Source: Vibrio profundi (GTDB taxonomy: Bacteria > Pseudomonadota > Gammaproteobacteria > Enterobacterales > Vibrionaceae). From it: 64,000 nucleotides of DNA. Positions 25,047-32,470 of this stretch are shown piece after piece. A program made the translations under genes and the position numbers. Under the pieces are notes generated by a model. That model searched no databases, was not told where the DNA came from, and saw only the letters and a program-made list of their open reading frames with translations. The DNA lies in assembly GCF_005281835.1 (NCBI RefSeq), contig NZ_RZIS01000007.1, positions 1 through 64,000 on the forward strand. The letters run 5' to 3'. Within the stretch, counting starts at the first letter, position 1. Each line of letters begins with the position of its first letter.

Positions 25047-26135
25047 TTAGCTTTCTTTCTTCTCTTGCGGTTCGGCTTCTTCATCGTCATCACGATTCTC
25101 AATTACCCCATGCTTTTCCTTCCAGCTTTCCCAGCGCTGAAATGCTAGCTCTTGCATGTCAGTATTTTTATCCGCTTCATCAACAATTTCTTCACCCAGT
25201 AAGTGCTCGAAAATATCTTCTAATGTCAGTAGGCCTTGAATTGTGCCGTATTCATCGACCACTAGCGCCAGTTGCAAGCGGTTAGACATCATCTGGTCAA
25301 AAGCTTTTGCTAAGCCAAGGTTGTTGAGTAACACGTGAATTGGACGCATCACATCACCCAGTGATTTATCACCACAGCCTGCTTGTTGCAGCCTAAATAG
25401 CTCTAACCTGTGTACAAAGCCGATGATGTTGTCCGATTGCTCTGAATAGACCAAAGGGCGCGAGAACGGCGTGTCTTTGTGTTCTTCAAGGAAAGCATTA
25501 ATTGTCATTTCGGCATCAACGCGAAATACCACAGGGCGAGGCGTCATAACTTGCGTGATAGCGACATCTTGAATACCCAGTAGGTTGCTCAAGATTTTAG
25601 ATTCACCTTCTGCAAATTCACCACTTTCTTTGGCTAGAATCGCCATCGCAGACAGCTCATCACGCATTTTTGGTGCTTGATGGCCGCTAGCCAGTCGTTT
25701 GGTGATTTGCTCTGAGAACCATACGAATGGTGTTAAGAAGAATACCATCCAGCGCAATACAGTGGCTGATGCAGGAGCCAGTTGACGCCAGTACGTCGCA
25801 CCAATGGTTTTTGGTACGATTTCAGACAAGACCAAAATACCCAGTGTCAGAACCGCGGAGAATGCACCTAGCCATTGGCTACCGAATACGACCGCAGCTT
25901 GAGCACCTGCTGTCGCAGCACCAATCGTGTGGGCAATAGTATTCAGCGTAAGAATGGATGCCAGTGGGCGATCGATGTCTGTTTTCAGCTTATCTAAAGA
26001 CGCCGCTGCAGGGTGATCTTGTTGCTTCAGTTGAGCGATGTAGCTCGGGCTAATACTCAAAAGCACGGCTTCTAAAACAGAACAGATGAATGAAATTCCG
26101 ATAGCAACGGAAACGTATAAGGTTAGCAGCAGCAT
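25047..26135 (-). CDS. CNNM-domain membrane protein with CBS pair
   Basis: The 362 residues begin with a CNNM (DUF21) transmembrane domain of about four hydrophobic segments (to about 150). The segment ILVLSEIVPKTIGA is the family hallmark. A pair of CBS domains follows (about 195-320), including VTPRPV-type MTPRPVVFRV and LALVVDEYGTIQGLLTLEDI. The C-terminal CorC/HlyC domain seen in longer homologues is missing and replaced by an acidic tail. Relatives are implicated in Mg or other cation transport; that role is inferred, not shown here. Confidence 0.85.
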   Translation of the reverse strand: MLLLTLYVSVAIGISFICSVLEAVLLSISPSYIAQLKQQDHPAAASLDKLKTDIDRPLASILTLNTIAHTIGAATAGAQAAVVFGSQWLGAFSAVLTLGILVLSEIVPKTIGATYWRQLAPASATVLRWMVFFLTPFVWFSEQITKRLASGHQAPKMRDELSAMAILAKESGEFAEGESKILSNLLGIQDVAITQVMTPRPVVFRVDAEMTINAFLEEHKDTPFSRPLVYSEQSDNIIGFVHRLELFRLQQAGCGDKSLGDVMRPIHVLLNNLGLAKAFDQMMSNRLQLALVVDEYGTIQGLLTLEDIFEHLLGEEIVDEADKNTDMQELAFQRWESWKEKHGVIENRDDDEEAEPQEKKES

Positions 26136-26402
26136 AATTGACCTTGCATAAATGTAATTTAGGTATCCAGAAATCGTTCGTACTCTAACAAATACGCTTG
26201 CTCTGGTACCTTATAAATTGGCCCGAAACCTTTATAAAACAAGGTTTCAATACGATGAAGAAGTAACAAATTGTGAGTTATTACTCATATTATGGCTAAA
26301 AGTGCGGCATTAGAGCTAAAGATCGTCGACAAACCTTTGCCAGATAGGGCATTTATGTTTTAGAGTGAATCCGAATTCAAAATTACAAAGAAGGGAAACC
26401 TA
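26136..26402. promoter_or_regulatory. Divergent control region of the CNNM gene and hupA
   Basis: GAAACCTT/AAGGTTTC (26225-26248) is a perfect 8-bp inverted repeat. TGAGT-TATT-ACTCA (26274-26287) is a 14-base dyad in the hupA upstream region. Neither matches a binding site I can name, and I do not see a confident -35/-10 pair. Confidence 0.35.
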
Positions 26403-26675
26403 ATGAACAAGACCCAATTAATCGACTTTATTGCTGAAAAAGCGGACCTTTCTAAAGCTCAAGCAAAAGCAGCACTAGAAGCGACTCTTGGCGGTGTAAC
26501 TGATGCTCTTAAAGACGGCGACCAAGTTCAACTAATTGGTTTTGGTACTTTCAAAGTAAACCACCGTGCAGCTCGCACTGGTCGTAACCCTAAGACTGGC
26601 GATGAAATCCAAATCGCAGCAGCAAATGTTCCAGCATTTGTAGCGGGTAAAGCACTGAAAGATTCAGTGAAATAA
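26403..26675 (+). CDS. hupA: DNA-binding protein HU, alpha subunit
   Basis: HU is the small histone-like nucleoid protein that bends DNA. The 90 residues contain the full signature GFGTFKVNHRAARTGRNP, and the DNA-inserting proline lies in the ARTGRNPKTG arm. AAGGGAAACCT gives a good ribosome site. The yjaG-hupA-DUF1481-purD-purH order is the same as around E. coli hupA, which supports alpha over beta. The hairpin after the gene lies directly before the next start codon. Confidence 0.96.
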   Translation: MNKTQLIDFIAEKADLSKAQAKAALEATLGGVTDALKDGDQVQLIGFGTFKVNHRAARTGRNPKTGDEIQIAAANVPAFVAGKALKDSVK

Positions 26676-26683
26676 TCTAAACT

Positions 26684-26722
26684 GTACCGAGGTAGTTTCA
26701 CCTCACCTCGGTACAGGTTTTT
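26684..26722 (+). terminator. Terminator of hupA, touching the next start codon
   Basis: GTACCGAGGT and ACCTCGGTAC form a perfect 10-bp stem with an 11-base loop. The T run ends one base before the ATG at 26723. It probably limits read-through from the very active hupA into the lipoprotein gene. Confidence 0.85.
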
Positions 26723-27421
26723 ATGAACAAAGCATTTCTAATCGTTCCACTTTTATCTTCTCTCATTATCGGATGTTCCTCATCCAACCCTCGTTCAAAT
26801 TTAGATCAATTTGTAGAATCCTCTGGCGGCCAAGTCATGGGAGATGCCACAAGCTTTTACTGGGTGACCAATAAACTGACGACGCCTGACACGGCTTCTG
26901 ATTATGTTACGGTTGGGGATTACGGCTGGTACAAAAGCGAATATCGTTGGCAAGATGGCAACTTAAGAGAGTTTGTTCGCCAAGGTGAACAGCGCAATTC
27001 TGTTAACGATTTGGTTCCATACCGTATTCATGTTCGTTTTAATAAAGAAAACGAAGCAATCTATCAGCAATATCGCATTGATAACCGTGTATTGCCTATT
27101 CAAGCTGAACAACTACAACGCTACCAAAAAGAAGCTAACTCTGTTCTAGAGCGCACTCAGGAGCAGAAAAGCGATGGTTTGGAGTTGATTCAAGGTTATT
27201 GGGACGGCAGTACTTTCGAAACATGTTCTGGCAAAGAATATGAAGATTTGGAGTTCAACCAAACTCTTCCAAGCTTTGTGATCAACCGATTAGCAAGCGT
27301 CGATAGTTATGCTGCATTCCTTGGGAGTCAGTCGCTAGGAAAGGTTTCAGTAGAAGAATTGTTGATGTTGGCGGAAGATAGCCAAGATTGCATCGAGCGA
27401 ACTGCGCTTTTAGAAGAGTAA
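26723..27421 (+). CDS. DUF1481 family lipoprotein (YjaH-like)
   Basis: The 232 residues start with a lipoprotein signal peptide ending in the lipobox IIGC (Cys18), followed by SSSNPRS, so the mature protein should be membrane-anchored in the periplasm. The rest is soluble and of unknown function. Its placement between hupA and purD matches E. coli yjaH (DUF1481). The only ribosome-site candidate (AGG) is squeezed between the hupA terminator stem and the ATG. Confidence 0.82.
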   Translation: MNKAFLIVPLLSSLIIGCSSSNPRSNLDQFVESSGGQVMGDATSFYWVTNKLTTPDTASDYVTVGDYGWYKSEYRWQDGNLREFVRQGEQRNSVNDLVPYRIHVRFNKENEAIYQQYRIDNRVLPIQAEQLQRYQKEANSVLERTQEQKSDGLELIQGYWDGSTFETCSGKEYEDLEFNQTLPSFVINRLASVDSYAAFLGSQSLGKVSVEELLMLAEDSQDCIERTALLEE

Positions 27422-27445
27422 GCGGTCGTTATATCTTAGAAAACG

Positions 27446-27471
27446 AAAAAGGCGCAATTAAGCGCCTTTTT
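27446..27471. terminator. Bidirectional terminator, DUF1481 gene and purD
   Basis: AAAAAGGCGC and GCGCCTTTTT close an AATTAA loop between the convergent genes. Confidence 0.9.
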
Positions 27472-27489
27472 GTATTTTTGCAGTGATTA

Positions 27490-28779
27490 TTACTGCTCTT
27501 GCTCGCGCGCAATCGCACGGTAACCAATGTCATTGCGGTGGAACATACCATTCCAGCTCACTTGTTTAGTTAGCGCGTAAGCACGCTCCTGAGCTTCAGA
27601 AACCGTGTTACCTAGTGCTGTAGCACAAAGTACACGACCACCGTTTGTCACAACATCGCCAGCTTCGTTATTTGCAGTACCTGCGTGGAAAATCTTTTGA
27701 CCTTCAACTTCGCTTGTCGGTAATGAAATTACGTCACCTTTTGCGTAGTCAGCAGGGTAGCCGCCAGCTGCAAGAACAACACCAATTGAAGCTCGTGGAT
27801 CCCACTTAGATTCAGCTTCGTCCAGCTTCTCGTCGATAGCCATTAGGCAAAGTTCAACAAGGTCTGACTCCATACGCATCATGATAGGTTGCGTTTCTGG
27901 ATCGCCGAAGCGGCAGTTGTATTCAATAACTTTAGGAGTACCGTCAGCGTCAATCATTAGGCCAGCGTAAAGGAAACCAGTGTAAGGTGCACCTTCTGCA
28001 TCCATGCCACGTACTGTTGGGTAGATAACTTCTTCAAGGATACGGTTGTGGATTTCAGGCGTTACCACTGGAGCTGGAGAGTAAGCACCCATGCCGCCCG
28101 TGTTAGGACCAGTGTCTTTGTCGCCAACACGTTTGTGGTCTTGGCTGGTGGCCATAGGCAGAACGCTAGAGCCGTCAACCATCACGATGAAGCTCGCTTC
28201 TTCGCCTTCAAGGAACTCTTCGATAACTACGCGGCTGCCAGCTTCGCCAAATGCGTTGCCTGCTAGCATATCTTTGATTGCGTCTTCCGCTTCTTCAAGA
28301 GTCATCGCAACGATAACGCCTTTACCTGCCGCAAGGCCATCAGCTTTAACTACGATTGGTGCACCTTGTTCACGAACGTAAGCGATAGCTGGCTCAATCT
28401 CAGTGAAGTTCGCGTAAGAACCGGTTGGGATGTCGTGACGAGCTAGGAAGTCTTTAGTGAATGCTTTAGAGCCTTCTAGCTGTGCTGCCGCTTGGGTTGG
28501 ACCAAAGATAGGCAGACCCACTTCGCGGAATGCGTCAACCACACCAATGACGAGTGGTGCTTCTGGACCAACGATAGTCAGTTCGATTTTTTTCTCTTGA
28601 GCAAACGCCACTAGACCGGCGATGTCTTCAACGCCGATGTTTACGTTTTCTAGTTTTGGCTCAAGTGCAGTACCTGCGTTACCTGGAGCAACGAAGACTG
28701 TTTCAACGTTTGGGTTTTGTGCTGCTTTCCAACCTAAAGCGTGCTCACGACCGCCGGCACCAATAATAAGTACATTCAT
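27490..28779 (-). CDS. purD: Phosphoribosylamine-glycine ligase
   Basis: PurD joins glycine to phosphoribosylamine using ATP in de novo purine synthesis. The 429 residues show the ATP-grasp architecture: N-terminal MNVLIIGAGGREHALGWK, the central KADGLAAGKGV, GPNTGGMGAYSP, and the metal-binding EYNCRFGDPE. It lies downstream of purH on the same strand, but a terminator and a 215-base gap separate them, so it may be partly independently controlled. Its leader has an unusual closing stem. Confidence 0.97.
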   Translation of the reverse strand: MNVLIIGAGGREHALGWKAAQNPNVETVFVAPGNAGTALEPKLENVNIGVEDIAGLVAFAQEKKIELTIVGPEAPLVIGVVDAFREVGLPIFGPTQAAAQLEGSKAFTKDFLARHDIPTGSYANFTEIEPAIAYVREQGAPIVVKADGLAAGKGVIVAMTLEEAEDAIKDMLAGNAFGEAGSRVVIEEFLEGEEASFIVMVDGSSVLPMATSQDHKRVGDKDTGPNTGGMGAYSPAPVVTPEIHNRILEEVIYPTVRGMDAEGAPYTGFLYAGLMIDADGTPKVIEYNCRFGDPETQPIMMRMESDLVELCLMAIDEKLDEAESKWDPRASIGVVLAAGGYPADYAKGDVISLPTSEVEGQKIFHAGTANNEAGDVVTNGGRVLCATALGNTVSEAQERAYALTKQVSWNGMFHRNDIGYRAIAREQEQ

Positions 28780-28802
28780 TTTATTTTACCTTTGATAGCT
28801 TC

Positions 28803-28884
28803 ATCAGATTGCCGATTTCGTCGTCAAACATGCTCACTTATTGTCATAAGCTCCGCGTGTTTTCCTTGAACTAGGCAATCTGAT
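28803..28884 (-). promoter_or_regulatory. Folded leader of purD
   Basis: On the minus strand ATCAGATTGCC (28884-28874) pairs perfectly with GGCAATCTGAT (28813-28803) across 60 bases. Inside are AAACA/TGTTT and GCTTAT/ATAAGT stems around a GACA loop. The structure ends 23 bases before the purD ATG, just ahead of an AAAGG ribosome site. This resembles a closing stem of a cis-regulatory RNA; no known class is recognised. Confidence 0.45.
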
Positions 28885-28909
28885 TTTGCTCTAAAAATTA
28901 AAATTTCTC

Positions 28910-28940
28910 TTAATGTTGATGATAAAAACGCCAACATTAA
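28910..28940. repeat. Inverted repeat in the purH-purD gap
   Basis: TTAATGTTG and CAACATTAA are a perfect 9-base inverted repeat with a 13-base spacer. It may be an operator or part of an RNA stem between the purH terminator and the purD leader. Confidence 0.4.
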
Positions 28941-28958
28941 TGAGCGGTTAAACGAATA

Positions 28959-28990
28959 AAAAAGGCTCTAGGAAAACCTAGAGCTTTGTT
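28959..28990 (-). terminator. Terminator of purH
   Basis: On the minus strand, GCTCTAGG and CCTAGAGC close a TTTT loop, followed by CTTTTTT. It lies just after the purH stop and before purD. Confidence 0.85.
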
Positions 28991-28994
28991 TTGA

Positions 28995-30587
28995 TTAGTG
29001 GCGGAAGTGACGCATGCCCGTAAAGATCATCGCCATGCCGTGCTCATCTGCTGCAGCAATAACTTCGTCATCACGCATAGAGCCACCCGGTTGGATAACA
29101 CACTTGATGCCCGCTTCAGCCGCCGCGTCGATACCGTCACGGAATGGGAAGAATGCATCTGATGCCATTACACAACCTTCAACCTGTAGACCTTCGTCTG
29201 CAGCTTTGATGCCTGCGATTTTCGCAGAGTAAACGCGGCTCATTTGGCCTGCGCCTACACCGATAGTCATGTCACCTTTCGAGTAAACGATCGCGTTAGA
29301 TTTCACGTACTTCGCTACTTTCCAGCAGAATAGGGCATCTTTTAGCTCTTCAGCGGTTGGTTGACGCTTAGAAACGACTTTAAGGTCATCTTCAGACACC
29401 ATGCCTTGGTCGCGGTCTTGAACCAGTAGGCCGCCGTTAACGCGCTTCACGTCAAAGCCAGTTGTCTTAGTTGTCCATTCGCCACACTCAAGTAGGCGAA
29501 GGTTTTTCTTAGCCGCAACGATTTCTACCGCTTCAGCAGAAACAGAAGGAGCAATGATAACTTCAACGAATTGGCGCTCTGTGATAGCCGTAGCTGTTGC
29601 TGCGTCTAGTTCGCGGTTGAATGCGATGATGCCGCCAAATGCAGACGTTGGGTCTGTTTTGAATGCACGGTCGTAAGCTTTTAGGATATCTTCACCTAGA
29701 GCTACACCACATGGGTTAGCGTGCTTAACGATCACACATGCTGGCTCGTCGAACTCTTTCACACATTCAAGTGCTGCATCTGTGTCAGCGATGTTGTTGT
29801 AAGAAAGGGCTTTACCTTGGATTTGGCGAGCAGTAGAAACGGATGCTTCTTCAGGGTTTGCTTCAACGTAGAATGCTGCTGCTTGGTGGCTGTTCTCACC
29901 GTAGCGCATGTCTTGTTTCTTCTCGAACTGTTGGTTGAATGTGCGAGGGAATTTGCTCTCTTCATCACCTTCTTTGTTCTCTCCATAAGAAGGAACCATA
30001 GTGCCGAAGTAGTTAGCGATCATGCCGTCGTAAGATGCTGTATGCTCGAATGCTGCGATAGCAAGGTCGAAGCGTGTCTCTAGTGTTAGAGACTTCTCGT
30101 TCGCGTCCATTTCAGTGATAACACGGTCGTAGTCGTGAGCGTTAACAACGATAGTGACGTCTTTGTGGTTTTTCGCTGCAGAGCGAACCATTGTTGGACC
30201 ACCGATGTCGATGTTCTCAACGGCATCAGCAAGGGTACAGCCTTCTTTAGCTACGGTTTCTGCGAATGGGTATAGGTTTACAACAACCATATCGATAGGG
30301 TTGATACCGTGAGTTTCCATCACGTCATCGTCTTGGCCGCGACGGCCTAGAACACCACCATGAACTTTTGGATGCAGAGTCTTAACACGGCCGTCCATCA
30401 TTTCTGGGAAACCAGTGTAGTCAGATACTTCTGTAACAGAGATGCCTTTTTCAGCAAGCAGGCGAGCAGTGCCACCAGTAGATAGAATATCTACACCACG
30501 GTTAGCAAGAGCTTGTGCAAATTCAACGATACCAGTTTTGTCTGATACGCTGATTAGAGCGCGGCGAATTGGACGAGCGTTATTCAT
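28995..30587 (-). CDS. purH: Bifunctional AICAR formyltransferase / IMP cyclohydrolase
   Basis: PurH carries out the last two steps to IMP. The N-terminal IMP cyclohydrolase (MGS-like fold, about 1-150) starts RRALISVSDKTGIVEFA and has STGGTARLL. The C-terminal AICAR transformylase (about 200-530) contains GKALSYNNI and the catalytic KHANPCG motif. Length is 530 residues. A PurR-like box and a long foldable leader lie upstream, and a terminator separates it from purD. Confidence 0.97.
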   Translation of the reverse strand: MNNARPIRRALISVSDKTGIVEFAQALANRGVDILSTGGTARLLAEKGISVTEVSDYTGFPEMMDGRVKTLHPKVHGGVLGRRGQDDDVMETHGINPIDMVVVNLYPFAETVAKEGCTLADAVENIDIGGPTMVRSAAKNHKDVTIVVNAHDYDRVITEMDANEKSLTLETRFDLAIAAFEHTASYDGMIANYFGTMVPSYGENKEGDEESKFPRTFNQQFEKKQDMRYGENSHQAAAFYVEANPEEASVSTARQIQGKALSYNNIADTDAALECVKEFDEPACVIVKHANPCGVALGEDILKAYDRAFKTDPTSAFGGIIAFNRELDAATATAITERQFVEVIIAPSVSAEAVEIVAAKKNLRLLECGEWTTKTTGFDVKRVNGGLLVQDRDQGMVSEDDLKVVSKRQPTAEELKDALFCWKVAKYVKSNAIVYSKGDMTIGVGAGQMSRVYSAKIAGIKAADEGLQVEGCVMASDAFFPFRDGIDAAAEAGIKCVIQPGGSMRDDEVIAAADEHGMAMIFTGMRHFRH

Positions 30588-30601
30588 GCTTCCATCTTCC
30601 T

Positions 30602-30739
30602 CAAATTCATGGAGTTAAAAATAAAGATATTTGCCAAAAAAGAACTTGTTTCTATCTCTATCGATTGCGAGATAAAATATTGGCCAGTTTTGGTAAAGAC
30701 CTTTTTGGTTAGACTACTGTATAACCAACTCCAAATTTG
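30602..30739 (-). promoter_or_regulatory. Folded leader of purH
   Basis: On the minus strand CAAATT-TGGAGTT (30739-30727) pairs with AACTCCA..AATTTG (30616-30602), 13 pairs with a 2-base bulge, closing 110 bases. Inner stems include GGTTA/TAACC and TATCTC/GAGATA. The 5' strand begins only a few bases after the transcription start predicted from the -10 TAGAAT at 30754-30749. The 3' strand ends beside the AGGAAG ribosome site. Confidence 0.45.
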
Positions 30740-30748
30740 ATGGCGCAC

Positions 30749-30793
30749 ATTCTAACTAATTTATTACAAAAAAGCTCGCGCAATCGTTTGGCA
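30749..30793 (-). promoter_or_regulatory. Probable purH promoter with PurR-like box
   Basis: The 16 bases at 30778-30793, GCGCAATCGTTTGGCA, fit the PurR operator pattern (GCAANCGNTTNC). A -10 like TAGAAT lies at 30754-30749 on the minus strand; the -35 is poor. The box is just upstream of the -35 region, as expected for a PurR-repressed gene, but purR itself is not in the window. Confidence 0.5.
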
Positions 30794-30881
30794 TCTCAAA
30801 ATTAATTATGAAAATCTCAATTTCAGCTTTAAAAGTAACGAGATGGTTAAATAAAGGCATTGACGAAAAATAGGGAAAATT

Positions 30882-31328
30882 ATGTTTCAAATCGGTGAAT
30901 TAGCCAAACGTTGTGGTGTGACGACGGATACCTTACGTTTTTATGAAAAAAATGCGCTGATCTCGCCAGCGGGAAGAAGTGAGTCTGGTTACCGTTTATA
31001 TAGTGAAGAAAACCAGAAACAGGTCAGTTTTATTCTTAAATCTAAAGAGCTGGGCTTAAGCTTAGATGAAATTCGAGAGTTACTAGAAATCAAGTTAGAA
31101 GCGACCGAGCATAGCTGTGCGGAAGTTAAAGCGATAACCACGGCAAAACTGACGGTTATCGATCAAAAAATCAATGAGCTCGGCAGAATAAGAACGGCAC
31201 TTAAAAAGATTAATGATGCGTGTTGTGGGCATGTTGACGATAACGCCAGCCATTGTTCTATCTTAGGAGCATTAGCAAGTGAAGAACATCCAGATTCTTG
31301 CTGCTCTAGTGAAACGAAATCAAGCTAA
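30882..31328 (+). CDS. zntR: Zn(II)-responsive MerR-family regulator
   Basis: ZntR activates zinc export genes by twisting promoters with a long spacer. The 148 residues start with the MerR helix-turn-helix MFQIGELAKRCGVTTDTLRFYEK. The metal ligands of E. coli ZntR have counterparts: C79, C114, C115, and C125 with nearby histidines 117 and 124. A further CC pair (140, 141) lies in the tail. A ZntA exporter is not in the window. Its stop codon overlaps the convergent diguanylate cyclase stop. Confidence 0.88.
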   Translation: MFQIGELAKRCGVTTDTLRFYEKNALISPAGRSESGYRLYSEENQKQVSFILKSKELGLSLDEIRELLEIKLEATEHSCAEVKAITTAKLTVIDQKINELGRIRTALKKINDACCGHVDDNASHCSILGALASEEHPDSCCSSETKSS

Positions 31329-32317
31329 GAGGCTCTGAGAATTTTAGCTTTTAGCTGTGCTTCCGTTTTGATATCAGGAAGGTTAGGGTAGTAAATCGTA
31401 ACCTGATTTCGTCCAGTTTGTTTTGAATAATACATGGCTTTATCAGCTTGGATTAATAGTTCTTTGACTGACGTAACTTGTGGGTTGGTCTCCGCGATAC
31501 CAATGCTCACGGTAGGGTAAATCACATGGCCGTCGAAAGTGCACGGTGACGCCTCAATGGCCTCACGAATTTGTTCGGCGACGTCATAAGCTTGAATAGC
31601 ACTGGTATGAGTGAGTACGACACCAAATTCTTCGCCTCCAAGACGCCCAATATAATCACACGCCTTAATGGCAGTTTGGCAAGTGTTTGCGACTTGGGTA
31701 ATTACTTCATCACCAGATAAATGACCCACTTGATCGTTAATTTCTTTGAAATGGTCAATATCAATCATCAAGCACGTAAAATGCTGCTCTGAAGCTTGCT
31801 TAAATTGGTGCTCTAACCCCAACATAAAAGCGCGTCGGTTGAGTACGCCCGTTAACTCATCTGTTTCCGACAAGCGTTTGAGTTCTGCTTCACGAAGGTA
31901 GTCACGCGTAATATCTCGTTCTTGCCAAAGCGTGTAGGTATGCCCATCACGAGGTGCTAATGGCTTGAAGGTTGATTCAAACCACCTTAGCTCGGTATCT
32001 GCCTGTGCATCCAGTTGTTCGATGGAAAGCTGCAATTGCTGGTGAGGCGAAATGCAATATTTTACTTTCTGGACACTTTGGTTAGTAATCGCTTGGTCTA
32101 ACTGCTGCTGAAGTTGAGCTGCAATGGCTGGTGGCAATAGGTCGTTGAGGGTTTGATTTTTGCATGTGCTTTGGGCATCGCCAAAGCTGTCGACGACACG
32201 TCCGTTTTTATCGAGAACAAGTAGACGTTCAGGAAGTTCGCTTAGCATTAGGCTTAGCCATTCTTCCCTTTGCATATCAAACATGTAGCCTTTCCGGACG
32301 TTAGAGTAATTAATCAT
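31325..32317 (-). CDS. PAS-like sensor diguanylate cyclase (GGDEF)
   Basis: The 330 residues have an N-terminal PAS-like region (about 20-135, LPERLLVLDKNGRVVDSFG) and a GGDEF domain (about 150-310). The active loop is GGEEF and the metal and GTP residues (DIDHFKEIND, DELTGVLNRRAF) are intact, so it should make cyclic di-GMP. The inhibitory RxxD site upstream of GGEEF reads KACD, so product inhibition may be weak. There is no membrane span. It overlaps zntR by four bases, tail to tail. Confidence 0.88.
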   Translation of the reverse strand: MINYSNVRKGYMFDMQREEWLSLMLSELPERLLVLDKNGRVVDSFGDAQSTCKNQTLNDLLPPAIAAQLQQQLDQAITNQSVQKVKYCISPHQQLQLSIEQLDAQADTELRWFESTFKPLAPRDGHTYTLWQERDITRDYLREAELKRLSETDELTGVLNRRAFMLGLEHQFKQASEQHFTCLMIDIDHFKEINDQVGHLSGDEVITQVANTCQTAIKACDYIGRLGGEEFGVVLTHTSAIQAYDVAEQIREAIEASPCTFDGHVIYPTVSIGIAETNPQVTSVKELLIQADKAMYYSKQTGRNQVTIYYPNLPDIKTEAQLKAKILRAS

Positions 32318-32414
32318 TATATCGGTAGTGATGAGGTTATCAATCGTAACGGATCACAGAATGATGAATATTTGTCCAAAGGGGTAGGCATGGCGCAGTA
32401 GAAAACGCTCCTTT

Positions 32415-32458
32415 AAAGAAAGGAAGAGCATGAAAGCTGCGAAGGCTCTCATGCTCTT
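32415..32458 (-). terminator. Terminator of the chemoreceptor gene
   Basis: AAGAGCATGA and TCATGCTCTT form a 10-bp stem with a 15-base loop. Read on the minus strand, CCTTTCTTT follows. Confidence 0.6.
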
Positions 32459-32470
32459 GGAATCGCTTTC

